Source: Flavobacterium sp. 1 (GTDB taxonomy: Bacteria > Bacteroidota > Bacteroidia > Flavobacteriales > Flavobacteriaceae). From it: a stretch of DNA of 64,000 bases. Shown here in pieces: positions 1-8,768 of the stretch. The notes beneath the pieces are model-generated. The model worked only from the letters and a program-made list of their open reading frames with translations, had not been told where the DNA came from and did no database searches. Location: positions 3,782,001 through 3,846,000 of the forward strand of contig NZ_PGER01000001.1 in NCBI RefSeq assembly GCF_002797935.1. The letters run 5' to 3'. Every line of letters begins with the position of its first letter. Within the stretch, counting starts at the first letter, position 1. A program made the translations under genes and the position numbers.

Positions 1-1
1 T

Positions 2-319
2 TATGCTAAATATTTCAAGCAAAATGAAGTACCAAGTGAAGATGCTGAAATAACAGGAGTTGCAAAAGTGCTTTACAACAAATACTATATTGACGAACTA
101 TACGATTCTTTATTTGTAGCACCAATTAATGGTCTATCAAAATTCTTTAGAGACTATGTAGAAACCGGAATTTCTTTCGTAGTCTTTGGATTAGGAAAAG
201 TAACCAGCGAACTTAGTTACCAAGGTAAAAAAATCCAGAATGGAAGTGTTGGACTATACCTATTTGCTTTTGTTTTAGGCATGTGTGCCATTATTTCTTA
301 TTTATTTCTAGCTCAATAA
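2..319 (+). CDS. nuoL: NADH-quinone oxidoreductase subunit L, C-terminal part
   Basis: This is the tail of the proton-pumping, antiporter-like NuoL subunit of respiratory Complex I, an inner-membrane protein. The reading frame is open from base 2, so the gene starts before the window; the GTG at 68 is an internal valine and not a start. The visible part has the ELYDSLFVAPI stretch and ends in a hydrophobic helix (FAFVLGMCAIISYLFLA), as the last membrane segment of NuoL does. The stop lies 9 bases before the nuoM ATG, and nuoN follows, which is the standard nuoLMN order. Identification rests mostly on this context plus the hydrophobic C-terminus. Confidence 0.9.
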   Translation, partial: YAKYFKQNEVPSEDAEITGVAKVLYNKYYIDELYDSLFVAPINGLSKFFRDYVETGISFVVFGLGKVTSELSYQGKKIQNGSVGLYLFAFVLGMCAIISYLFLAQ

Positions 320-328
320 TTATATACT

Positions 329-1770
329 ATGAACGTATCTCTAATATTAATCATCCTTTTAGTTGGCGCATTTGCAACTTATTTAGCTGGTGACAAGCTC
401 GCTTCAAAAGTGGCATTATTTTTTGGGTTGGCTTCTTTGGGTTGCTCAATTGTTTTGTTAAATCATTTTAATTTAGGAGAAAACATTAGCTATATAAGCC
501 AATGGATTACTTTACCTAAAGTTTCATTTGCATTACAAGCAGACGGATTATCGATAGCAATGGTTTTATTGACAACTGCCTTGACTCCTATTATAATCTT
601 ATCTTCTTTTTTGGTAATGATTTCAAAAATGCAAAAGCAATTTATGCTTTAATATTATTCATGTCTTTTGCAATGACAGGAACTTTCTTGGCAAGCGACG
701 GACTTTTATATTATATCTTCTGGGAATTATCTTTGATTCCAATTTACTTTATCGCCTTGATTTGGGGTAACGGAGATGCTGAAGAACGCAAAAAAGCAGT
801 GGTTAAATTTTTTATCTATACGCTTGCGGGCTCCTTATTCATGCTGGTTGCATTTATTTATATGTACCAAAAAGCAGGAAGCTTCCTAATCGAAGATTTA
901 TATAAACTGAACTTAACTGTTGACGAACAAAAATGGATTTTTACAGCTTTCTTCTTAGCTTATGCTATTAAGATTCCTTTGATTCCTTTCCATACTTGGC
1001 AGGCGAATGTTTACCAAAAAGCACCAACTCTTGGAACAATGCTTTTGTCTGGGATTATGTTAAAAATGGGATTGTACAGTCTTATCCGCTGGCAACTGCC
1101 TTTGGCTCCGTTAGCTGCCAAAGAATACATGTTCATATTTATTGGAGTGGGTATTGCTGGAGTAATTTATGGTTCAATAGTTGCATTGAGACAAAAAGAC
1201 CTTAAAAAATTATTAGCTTATTCATCTCTTGCTCACGTTGGTCTAATCGCTGCCGGAACTTACACTTTAACCCTTGATGGTTTTAGAGGAGCTGTTTTAC
1301 AAATGATTGCTCACGGATTTGTGGTAGTTGGATTGTTTTTTGCTGCTGAAATCATTTTTAGAAGATACGAAACCAGAGCAATTGCAGAGTTGGGTGGCAT
1401 TCGCTCTCAATCTCCAAAATTCACTTCTATGTTTTTAATTTTGGTATTGGCTTCTGTGGCTTTGCCAACAACTTTTAACTTTATTGGTGAATTTACCGTA
1501 TTGTATAGTCTTTATCAAATCAATATTTGGTTTGCGATTTTGGGCGGAACGACTATCATTTTAGGAGCTTATTATATGCTAAAAATGTTTCAACACTCTA
1601 TGTTAGGAGAAACTAATACAAAAGTATTTGCTGATGTTACTTTCTCTGAAGGCTTGACAATGGTGCTAATTATTGCAGTATTGTTTTTCTTCGGAATGTA
1701 TCCAAAACCAATCAATGATTTAATAACGCCTAGTCTTGAAATCATTTTAAAGGTGATAAATAAGGCATAG
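329..1770 (+). pseudogene. nuoM: NADH-quinone oxidoreductase subunit M, frameshifted as written
   Basis: NuoM is a proton-pumping membrane subunit of Complex I. The coding sequence is split: 329-652 encodes the first helices (ends ...TPIIILSSFLVM, then off-frame residues) and 661-1770 encodes the rest, including the family stretch YYIFWELSLIPIYFIALIWG and the proton-antiporter core with KAPTLGTMLLSGIMLKMG and LAYSSLAHVG. The frames join at the six-T run 607-612: adding one T gives ...LSSFFGNDFKNAKAIYALILFMSF, which runs smoothly into the second part and gives about 480 residues, the normal family length. Everything else is intact and nuoL and nuoN flank it normally. A base-calling error, a recent mutation or ribosomal slippage on T6-G are all possible; I favour a sequencing error. 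Confidence 0.85.
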
Positions 1771-1943
1771 AAGTTTGATTTTAGAATGAAGATTAACGAT
1801 TTTTTATTTCAGACATTAAATCTAAAAAAGAAATCTTTCAAGTATAAAAAATAAAGAATAATAAAATAAATTAGGTCAAACCAGATTACCATTGTTACCA
1901 TTTATCAATGCTAAATCTAAAATCCTAAATTAAAAAATAAAAA

Positions 1944-3314
1944 ATGACAACATTAATAGCTGTAATAGGATTAGGTGTTTTATGCCTCATATTTGAAATC
2001 TTTGATTTTAGAAAAGCAATTGTTCCAATAACAGTAATTGGATTATTAGCTATTCTAGGGCTGACTGTTTCCGAATTTAATTCACCTGGAAGTTACTATA
2101 ACAATATGATTGTTGTGAGTAAATTTTCGGTTGCATTTTCTAGTCTATTTATTGTCTTAACCATATTTTTGGTGACCTTAGGACATAATTTTTATGAAAA
2201 TCATCAAAGCAAAATTTCCGATTTTATTGCTATAAAAGTATTTCTTTTAGCTGGAGCTGTTGCTATGGTTTCTTTTGGAAATCTTGCGATGTTCTTTTTA
2301 GGAATCGAAATACTATCTATTTCTCTTTATATACTTGCTGCGAGCAATAGAACCAAAGTTAAAAGTAATGAAGCAGGTATGAAGTACTTCTTGATGGGGT
2401 CATTTGCATCAGGAATTATTTTATTTGGTATCTGTATGATTTATGGAGCTATGGGTTCATTTGATATTGTTGAAATTAGTGACATGTCTCAATCAGCAGA
2501 ATTACCAATTTGGTTCCCAATCGGGATCGTTTTGCTAACTATTGGAATGCTGTTTAAAATCGCAGCAGTTCCATTCCACTTTTGGGCTCCTGACGTTTAT
2601 GAGGGTTCTCCAACTCTAACAACTGCCTTAATGAGCACTTTGGCAAAAGTAGTAGCCATTGCGACACTTTATAAATTGTTGTCCAGTATGCATGCTGATG
2701 TCAATTACTCATTTCAAATTGTTATAGTTGTTATTTCGATTCTTTCTATGACTGTAGGTAATATCATGGCATTAAGACAAGCCAATGTAAAACGTATGCT
2801 GGCTTTCTCTGGTATTTCACACGCAGGTTTCATGTTGATGACATTATTGAGCATCTCTAATTCAGCGGGAAGTTTACTATATTACACTTCGGCTTATTCT
2901 CTAGCGGGAATTGCTGCTTTCAGCGTTATCCTATATGTGTGCAAGAACAAAGAAAATGAAGATATTGTGAACTTTCACGGCTTAGGCAAGACTAATCCTT
3001 TATTGGCAGCTATTTTAACCGGATCATTACTTTCTATGGCTGGAATTCCAATCTTTGCAGGTTTCTTTGCCAAATTGGTTTTATTTGGTCAAACCATTCA
3101 AGCAGGCTATTTAGTGGTGGTTATATTTGCCGTGATCAACTCTATTATAAGTGTTGGTTACTACTTTAAATTAATTTTGGCAATGTACACTAAAGAGCCT
3201 AACGAAGCCCGCACTGGAAAACCATTCTTGTATTATGCTGTTGCTGTTATTGCTATTGCATTAAATATTATCATAGGATTGTTTCCTTCACTAGTTTTAG
3301 ATTTATTAGCATAA
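1944..3314 (+). CDS. nuoN: NADH-quinone oxidoreductase subunit N
   Basis: NuoN (456 residues) is the third antiporter-like membrane subunit of Complex I. Many hydrophobic helices are visible, and the proton-antiporter core contains FHFWAPDVYEGSPT (about residues 212-225) followed by LRQANVKRMLAFSGISHAGF (about 278-297), both hallmark stretches of the NuoN branch. It follows nuoM after a 173-base AT-rich spacer in which I see no gene. A strong terminator follows 24 bases after the stop, so it is the last gene of the nuo operon. Confidence 0.96.
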   Translation: MTTLIAVIGLGVLCLIFEIFDFRKAIVPITVIGLLAILGLTVSEFNSPGSYYNNMIVVSKFSVAFSSLFIVLTIFLVTLGHNFYENHQSKISDFIAIKVFLLAGAVAMVSFGNLAMFFLGIEILSISLYILAASNRTKVKSNEAGMKYFLMGSFASGIILFGICMIYGAMGSFDIVEISDMSQSAELPIWFPIGIVLLTIGMLFKIAAVPFHFWAPDVYEGSPTLTTALMSTLAKVVAIATLYKLLSSMHADVNYSFQIVIVVISILSMTVGNIMALRQANVKRMLAFSGISHAGFMLMTLLSISNSAGSLLYYTSAYSLAGIAAFSVILYVCKNKENEDIVNFHGLGKTNPLLAAILTGSLLSMAGIPIFAGFFAKLVLFGQTIQAGYLVVVIFAVINSIISVGYYFKLILAMYTKEPNEARTGKPFLYYAVAVIAIALNIIIGLFPSLVLDLLA

Positions 3315-3337
3315 AACGACATTTATAACAATATGTA

Positions 3338-3369
3338 AGAGCCAGCTAAATTTAGCTGGCTCTTTTTTT
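3338..3369 (+). terminator. Terminator of the nuo operon
   Basis: A perfect palindrome (AGAGCCAGCTAAA paired with TTTAGCTGGCTCT, 3338-3363) followed by seven T's sits 24 bases after the nuoN stop. This is a classic intrinsic terminator on the plus strand. Confidence 0.92.
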
Positions 3370-3373
3370 ATAT

Positions 3374-3536
3374 AAAAAAAGCCATCAATTAAAAAATTGA
3401 TGGCTATTCCCCCTAATCTAATCAAACTCAAAACTATTGTTCAAATATTTATAACCTATCTATATTTACTATCTAAATAGATTATAAAAACTGTTTACAA
3501 AAATCACTTCTAACTTGTTTAATTTTATCAAATATA
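3374..3536 (-). ncRNA. Candidate small minus-strand transcript, or an orphan terminator
   Basis: The hairpin AGCCATCAATT / AATTGATGGCT (3380-3405) is followed on the minus strand by seven T's (3374-3380), so it is a minus-strand terminator, yet no minus-strand gene lies upstream of it before 5 kb. A TATATTTG box (minus strand, 3529-3536) fits the -7 consensus TAnnTTTG and would give a transcript of about 150 nt, but I see no matching TTG at -33. This fills much of the 416-base gap 3315-3730; the rest shows nothing I can name. The call is speculative. Confidence 0.25.
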
Positions 3537-3730
3537 TCAAATACAAAACTCATATTTTTACGTATTTATACCTGATTTTTCAATGTGAATTTTCTAATTT
3601 TCAGAAAATTATAGAAAAAGCTAAACTATATTTATTTTAGTTCACAGCATAGGAATATGCTAAAGAAATACAAACAATAGCTTATATATCGAATATAATC
3701 GCTAAATTACGATATGAAATAAATAACGCT

Positions 3731-4174
3731 ATGGGAACAACCAAAAAACAAGATTTCGATCAAGAAACAAATGCAATAGCAGAAATCTGCAAAGCATTGG
3801 GACACCCAACCCGAATGCAGATAATGACACTATTATGGAACCAAAACAACAGAACCTGCGGTGAAATTGTCTCTCTAATTCCATTAGCGCAATCCACAAT
3901 ATCTAAACATTTATTAGAATTAAAAAAAGCTGACTTATTAAATGTAAAGAATGTCGGAAAAAAAACGATTTACTCCATTGAAGTAGAAAAAATACAAATT
4001 CTGAAAAAATACTTAACCAATTATTTATCCAACAAATTACTTTCAAAAGAAGCAGAAATTGCGATACTTCCCCACAAACCACAAATCAAGAAAAGAGATA
4101 AATTACATTTAAAGGAATTTAACTATCAATTTCCAGTTAAAAAAAGTGATCCAAATCAAAGCAATATTAAGTAG
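3731..4174 (+). CDS. ArsR-family winged-helix transcriptional regulator
   Basis: The protein (147 residues) has an ArsR/SmtB winged-helix domain at about residues 15-95: ICKALGHPTRMQIMTLL, then CGEIVSLIPLAQSTISKHLLELKKADLL as the recognition helix region, and a KKTIYSIE wing. The usual metal-binding ELCVCDL motif is absent and there is only one cysteine, so it is unlikely to be a metal sensor. The C-terminal 50 residues are basic and polar with no recognised domain. It stands 94 bases upstream of a DsbA-like oxidoreductase and the Gfo/Idh/MocA gene, which it may regulate. The ligand is unknown. Confidence 0.85.
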   Translation: MGTTKKQDFDQETNAIAEICKALGHPTRMQIMTLLWNQNNRTCGEIVSLIPLAQSTISKHLLELKKADLLNVKNVGKKTIYSIEVEKIQILKKYLTNYLSNKLLSKEAEIAILPHKPQIKKRDKLHLKEFNYQFPVKKSDPNQSNIK

Positions 4175-4221
4175 TCTTATAATAAAAACTTAAATAACAA
4201 AAGTCCGAAATTCAATTTCTT

Positions 4222-4229
4222 TAATTTTG
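4222..4229 (+). promoter_or_regulatory. -7 promoter element upstream of the DsbA-like gene
   Basis: TAATTTTG matches the Bacteroidota -7 consensus TAnnTTTG. It would start transcription near 4234, giving a leader of about 35 nt. No clear TTG at -33 is seen. The upstream in-frame TTG at 4227 lies inside this element, which argues against it as a start codon. Confidence 0.4.
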
Positions 4230-4268
4230 AACTTTAAATTATTTGGCAGTGCCAAGAAAAATATCAAA

Positions 4269-4985
4269 ATGAAAAATCAATTAAAAATACAAATCTGGTC
4301 AGATGTAATGTGTCCGTTTTGTTATATAGGAAAAAGAAAAATAGAAGAAGCCATAACACAATTTGAAAACAAAAATTCCATTGAAATAGAATGGAAAAGC
4401 TTTGAATTGGATCCCTCATTTGCAGCTACTCCCAATGAAAGCATCGCAGATCATTTGGCTGACAAATATGGCAGAGATAAAGATTGGGCTCAGTCTATGT
4501 TAGAAAACACAACTCAAACTGCTAAAAGTAACGGCTTGGATTTCCATTTTGAAAAAGCAATCTTGGCAAATTCATTAAACGCTCACCGATTACTGCATTT
4601 GGCGAAAAGGTACAATCACTCTAACGAGTTAGAAGAACTGCTTTTTAAGGCATATTTTACCGAAGGAAAAAATGTCGACGATTGGAATACACTACAAGAA
4701 ATTGGGCAAAAAGCAGGTTTGCACATTGAGGAAATCAAACAGCTTATAGATACTGATGCATACACAAAAGAGGTCAGACAAGACCAGCAAGAAGCACAAG
4801 ATCTTGGAGTAACAGGAGTTCCATTCTTTGTATTCGATAATAAATACGCAGTATCTGGAGCACAGCCAACAGATGTCTTTTTGAAAACCCTTGAAAAAAC
4901 TTGGAAAGAAGGCAATTTTAACACTCCAATACAAATCCAAAATCCAGACGAAACCAACAGTTGCACAATTGATGGCTGTGAATAA
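4269..4985 (+). CDS. DsbA-family (FrnE-like) oxidoreductase
   Basis: A thioredoxin-fold protein of the DsbA/FrnE group (about 238 residues). The N-terminal strand IQIWSDVMCPFCYIGKRK carries the CPFC active site (Cys15 and Cys18), followed by the helical insertion and the cis-proline loop GVTGVPFFVFD. The C-terminus is Cys-rich (CTIDGC), as often seen in FrnE-like proteins of this phylum. There is no signal peptide, so it is probably cytoplasmic and acts as a thiol-disulfide oxidoreductase or isomerase. I chose ATG 4269 because family homology begins there and the upstream TTG overlaps a promoter-like box. The next gene begins 10 bases after the stop, so they are probably co-transcribed. Confidence 0.88.
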   Translation: MKNQLKIQIWSDVMCPFCYIGKRKIEEAITQFENKNSIEIEWKSFELDPSFAATPNESIADHLADKYGRDKDWAQSMLENTTQTAKSNGLDFHFEKAILANSLNAHRLLHLAKRYNHSNELEELLFKAYFTEGKNVDDWNTLQEIGQKAGLHIEEIKQLIDTDAYTKEVRQDQQEAQDLGVTGVPFFVFDNKYAVSGAQPTDVFLKTLEKTWKEGNFNTPIQIQNPDETNSCTIDGCE

Positions 4986-4995
4986 TATTAAAGAT

Positions 4996-5976
4996 ATGAA
5001 CGAAATAACAAAAACCCTACGATGGGGAATAATTGGCTGCGGTAACGTTACCGAACTAAAAAGCGGTCCAGCCTATCAAAAAACTGAAGGTTTTACAATA
5101 GGAGCAGTAATGCGCAGAGATCCGGAAAAAGTGGCAGATTACGCCAAAAGACATGGTATACCCAAATTTTATACAGATGCTGATGCCTTAATAAATGATC
5201 CCGAAATTGATGCTGTTTATATTGCCACACCGCCAGACACCCATAAATATTACGGATTAAAAGTTGCCAAAGCAGGAAAACCATGCTGTATTGAAAAACC
5301 ATTGGCTCCAACCTATCAAGACTGCTTAGCCATTGTAGAAGCCTTTGAAGCAAAAAAGATACCTGTATTTGTTGCTTATTACAGAAGGACTCTTCCAAAA
5401 TTTGAGCAGGTCAAAAAATGGATTGATTCAAAAACCATTGGTGACGTGAGACATATCAGATGGCATTTAAGCAAGCCTACGAGCAATCAAGACCGTTCTG
5501 ATGAATACAATTGGAGAACCGACATAAAAATCGCCACAGGAGGCTATTTTGACGATTTAGCCAGCCATGGACTGGATTTGTTCATTCATTATCTTGGTGA
5601 TATAAAAGAAGTCTCTGGTCATAGCCTTAATCAGCAGGGACTGTACTCTTCAAAAGATGCAGTTGTTGCCAATTGGCTTCACGAATCAGGAATTACAGGA
5701 AGCGGCAGCTGGAATTTTGGTGCTTTCGAACGCGAAGATATTGTTGAAATTTATGGGAGTGAAGGAAAAATCACGTTCTCTGTTTTTGAAAATATTCCTT
5801 TAACCCTAAAGACTGCTACAGGCGAATCCACACACGACATACCTCATCCCGAAAATATTCAGCTGCATCATGTGGAGCAAATGCGTGATCATCTGTTAGG
5901 AAACTCCAAACATCCTTCCAACGCATTCACAGCGGCGCACACTAGCTGGGTGATGGATCAAATTATTGGAAACTAA
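4996..5976 (+). CDS. Gfo/Idh/MocA-family NAD(P)-dependent oxidoreductase
   Basis: About 326 residues. The N-terminus LRWGIIGCGNVTELKSGPAY is a Rossmann fold, followed by AVYIATPPDTHKYYGLKVAKAGKPCCIEKPLA; the EKP motif that carries the catalytic lysine of the family is present. The C-terminal alpha/beta domain includes FDDLASHGLDLFIHYLG. Members oxidise or reduce sugars, cyclitols or amino sugars; the substrate cannot be told from sequence. There is no signal peptide, so it is cytoplasmic. Start at ATG 4996, just before the Rossmann strand; an upstream ATG at 4972 would overlap the previous gene. It is the last gene of the ArsR cluster and is followed by a bidirectional terminator. Confidence 0.88.
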   Translation: MNEITKTLRWGIIGCGNVTELKSGPAYQKTEGFTIGAVMRRDPEKVADYAKRHGIPKFYTDADALINDPEIDAVYIATPPDTHKYYGLKVAKAGKPCCIEKPLAPTYQDCLAIVEAFEAKKIPVFVAYYRRTLPKFEQVKKWIDSKTIGDVRHIRWHLSKPTSNQDRSDEYNWRTDIKIATGGYFDDLASHGLDLFIHYLGDIKEVSGHSLNQQGLYSSKDAVVANWLHESGITGSGSWNFGAFEREDIVEIYGSEGKITFSVFENIPLTLKTATGESTHDIPHPENIQLHHVEQMRDHLLGNSKHPSNAFTAAHTSWVMDQIIGN

Positions 5977-6071
5977 ATTGATTTAGAAGAATAACTCTAT
6001 TGATTTAGAAGCAAAAGCATCAATCTTTTTTGTGATTATTTACAATTGCAATCGAGCTCAGATTACAAGAT

Positions 6072-6109
6072 AAAAACAGAGGCAGTTAAAAATAACTGCC
6101 TCTGTTTTT
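6072..6109. terminator. Bidirectional terminator between convergent genes
   Basis: CAGAGGCAGTTA and TAACTGCCTCTG form a 12-bp perfect stem with an AAAA loop (6077-6104), with five A's on the left and T's on the right. It can stop both the plus-strand oxidoreductase transcript and the very long minus-strand glycan operon ending at 6131. Confidence 0.9.
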
Positions 6110-6130
6110 ATTTAAAGTAATGATTAAAAA

Positions 6131-8539
6131 TCACCAAGTCAAATCAACTTTTTGACCTTTCTTCAAAGTAATACTTTTCTTTTTCTCTCCGCTAATGAGC
6201 GTTGTTTTTCCACCAGTTTTAGATAAAACCGTTACTTTTTGAAGTGTCTTATTGTTCCATTCCATTGAAATTTCAAAACCTCCTCTGGCACAAATCCCTT
6301 TTACAGATCCGCTTCCCCAAGCATCTGGCAAAGCAGGCAATAATCGAATTTCATTTTCATCAGATTGTACTAGCATTTCGGCAACGGCGGCGGCACCTCC
6401 AAAATTACCATCAATTTGAAACGGCGGGTGCGCATCGAATAAATTTGGGTACGTTCCTCCTCCTCTTCTTGGTTTTTCCGTTTTCTTTCCATCAGGGTCA
6501 ACATATCGAAGTAATTCTCTATACATTTTATAGGCGTGGTTTCCGTCCCAAAGTCTTGCCCAAAGATTAATACGCCAGCCTTTTGACCAGCCTGTGGTTT
6601 CATCACCTTTTATTTCTAAAGTTTGTCTTGAAGCATCTGCTAACTCTGGTGTTTTTTCTGGAGTAATGTGATTCCCTGGAAAAAGCCCAAACAAATGCGA
6701 TTGATGACGATGTCTTGGATCTTTATCTTCCCAATCATGATACCATTCCTGCAAATTGCCTTTTTTACCAATTTGATAGGGATGCAATTTCGAAAGTGCT
6801 GTTTCTAATTTTGCTCTGAAATCAACATCAATATTTAGGACTTTTGATGCTTTTATCGTCTTATCGAAACATTCTCTAATCATTGCCAAATCTGCTGTTC
6901 CTCCGTAAAGAGTCGCACCAATAAAACCATCAGACAGAATATATTGATTTTCGGGTGAAGTAGATGGTGAAGTGATTAGATTTCCATTTTTATCAGTAAC
7001 CAACCAGTCCAAACAAAATTCAGCTGCCCCTCTCATCAACGGATAACCTTCGTTTTTTAAGTAATTTTTGTCTTGAGTAAAAACATAATGTTCCCAAATA
7101 TGCGTGCTTAACCAAGCACCTGCAATTGGCCAGCAAGCCCACATGGGTTCTTCTTTACCAAATTGCCCAACCGGATTGGTCATCGCCCAAATATCTGAAT
7201 TATGTCCTCCCGCCCAACCTTTATCAACTCCATAAAAAGTCTTCGCTGTTACTTTTCCGGTAACCGAAAGATTTTTTATAAAACTCAAAAGAGGCAAATG
7301 CATTTCAGAAAGATTGGTGTTTTCTGCCAGCCAGTAATTTTCTTCTACATTAATATTCATTGTGTAATTACTACTCCATGGCGGATTTAAATACGGATTC
7401 CAAATACCTTGCAAATTAGCAGGAACACCCAGAGTTCTTGAACTGCTTATCAATAAATAACGGCCATAATTAAAATAGAGAGTTTCCAGATTCTTATCTT
7501 CTTTTCCTTCAGAGTAACGCAACAAGCGTTCATCTGTTGGTAAATCAGGTGCTGTGGTTTTTCCTAAATCTAAAGTTACCCGATTATAGAATTTTTGATA
7601 ATCGGCAATGTGGGATTGTTTTAATTTATCAAATGATTTTGCAAATGCTTTGTTTAAATTCTCTGAAGCAATTGCTTGATCATTTAAACCTTCGGTTGCA
7701 GGATTTTTGTCAAAACCATTAAAGCTTGTAGCAACAGAAACATAAATCAATGCTTCGGTAGCATCTTTTAAACCTAGAGTGGTGTTCGAACTCGTAACTG
7801 TTCCGTCCGTATTTTTAATCTGGATTAAAGTTGTAAATCGGGTTCCTCTTTCTTTTACATCCAAATATTCTGGAAGAACTGTATATCCTGAATTTTCATG
7901 AATTGGCGCATAACCATTCATTTTCAGTATATTATTTTTTACTTCAACATTTGACTTTAATAAGCTGCTTGAATTAATATCAAAATTCAATGCTCCTTTT
8001 TGACTGCTTTTCAATTTAATTACCATGATTTGGTCCGGCGCCGAAACAAAGTATTCGCGGGTAAATTTTACGCCGTCTATTTCGTAAGTTACTTTTGATA
8101 TTGCATTCGAAATATCCAGTCCTCTGTAATAATTGCTAGCTTTTGCAGTATTTGGACTTGTTATTTCCATCGTACCAAGTGGAGAATACGATTCTGAATT
8201 TTTGCCTTGAATTTTTTTATTCAATTCTTCAGCTAATTTATAATTTTCGTTTTTGAGTGCTTCACGGATAGCGGGAATATTTTTATAAGCCTCAGGACTC
8301 ATGTTTGCATTTACAGGTTCTCCAGACCAAAGCGTGGCATCATTCAGATAAATTTTGTCTAAATCCACTCCGCCAAAAACGGTTGCCCCCATTTTTCCGT
8401 TTCCTAAAACGAGACTTTCTTCAAAAAATTCAGCTGGTTTATCATACCAAAGAACATGATTTGATTGCGCATTAATTTCTCCGCAAACAAAAGAGATGAT
8501 AAAAACTAAAAGTAGTTTATGAAATAAATTTGACTGCAT
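6131..8539 (-). CDS. GH95 glycoside hydrolase (alpha-L-fucosidase / alpha-L-galactosidase family)
   Basis: An 802-residue exo-enzyme with a signal peptide (ends ...CGEINA-QS). The N-terminal beta-sandwich begins with the GH95 signature LVLGNGKMGATVFGG (44-58) and LNDATLWSGEP. In the (alpha/alpha)6 domain I see the Asn pair N395/N397 in TMNINVEENYW, Glu530 in STSPENQY as likely acid, and Asp710 in HPPFQIDGNFGG, matching the catalytic set known for the family. Most relatives have a Gln/Glu-Met before NYW, so EENYW is a small oddity. In a xyloglucan locus it would remove terminal alpha-1,2-L-fucose (or L-galactose) from side chains in the periplasm. It is the last gene of the array. Confidence 0.93.
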   Translation of the reverse strand: MQSNLFHKLLLVFIISFVCGEINAQSNHVLWYDKPAEFFEESLVLGNGKMGATVFGGVDLDKIYLNDATLWSGEPVNANMSPEAYKNIPAIREALKNENYKLAEELNKKIQGKNSESYSPLGTMEITSPNTAKASNYYRGLDISNAISKVTYEIDGVKFTREYFVSAPDQIMVIKLKSSQKGALNFDINSSSLLKSNVEVKNNILKMNGYAPIHENSGYTVLPEYLDVKERGTRFTTLIQIKNTDGTVTSSNTTLGLKDATEALIYVSVATSFNGFDKNPATEGLNDQAIASENLNKAFAKSFDKLKQSHIADYQKFYNRVTLDLGKTTAPDLPTDERLLRYSEGKEDKNLETLYFNYGRYLLISSSRTLGVPANLQGIWNPYLNPPWSSNYTMNINVEENYWLAENTNLSEMHLPLLSFIKNLSVTGKVTAKTFYGVDKGWAGGHNSDIWAMTNPVGQFGKEEPMWACWPIAGAWLSTHIWEHYVFTQDKNYLKNEGYPLMRGAAEFCLDWLVTDKNGNLITSPSTSPENQYILSDGFIGATLYGGTADLAMIRECFDKTIKASKVLNIDVDFRAKLETALSKLHPYQIGKKGNLQEWYHDWEDKDPRHRHQSHLFGLFPGNHITPEKTPELADASRQTLEIKGDETTGWSKGWRINLWARLWDGNHAYKMYRELLRYVDPDGKKTEKPRRGGGTYPNLFDAHPPFQIDGNFGGAAAVAEMLVQSDENEIRLLPALPDAWGSGSVKGICARGGFEISMEWNNKTLQKVTVLSKTGGKTTLISGEKKKSITLKKGQKVDLTW

Positions 8540-8687
8540 AATTAGATGTTTTTTAATTTTCTTTTTTAACGCAAAACTTTACAGCTATTGTTTGTCCGCG
8601 TGAGGGATTACTTCACTATACTTTTATTTTCATAGGAGTTCAGTGAACTTCGTTTGAAACTGGCTGCCGAAGTAGCGTGGATAGCCC

Positions 8688-8751
8688 GACCGCATTTACA
8701 AAAGGCGCGCAATATGCGGCTTGTTGAATAGCGCCTTTTGTAAATGCGGTC
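8688..8751. repeat. Long hairpin in a GC-richer spacer, possible dispersed repeat
   Basis: Two perfect 21-base arms (8688-8708 and 8731-8751, GACCGCATTTACAAAAGGCG... and its complement) enclose a 22-base loop. The flanking text (8596-8687, with GTGAGGGAT, AGCGTGGATAGCCCGAC) is GC-richer than the neighbourhood and looks like a dispersed non-coding repeat. It lies between the GH43 stop and the GH95 start on the minus strand, so it would fold in the mRNA. Confidence 0.6.
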
Positions 8752-8768
8752 ACGCCCAAAGTTATTAT

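Noticed and set aside
6244..6606. Open frames opposite and inside the GH95 gene
   Set aside because: They lie wholly inside a well-supported gene, with no family patterns; shadows of its codon usage.
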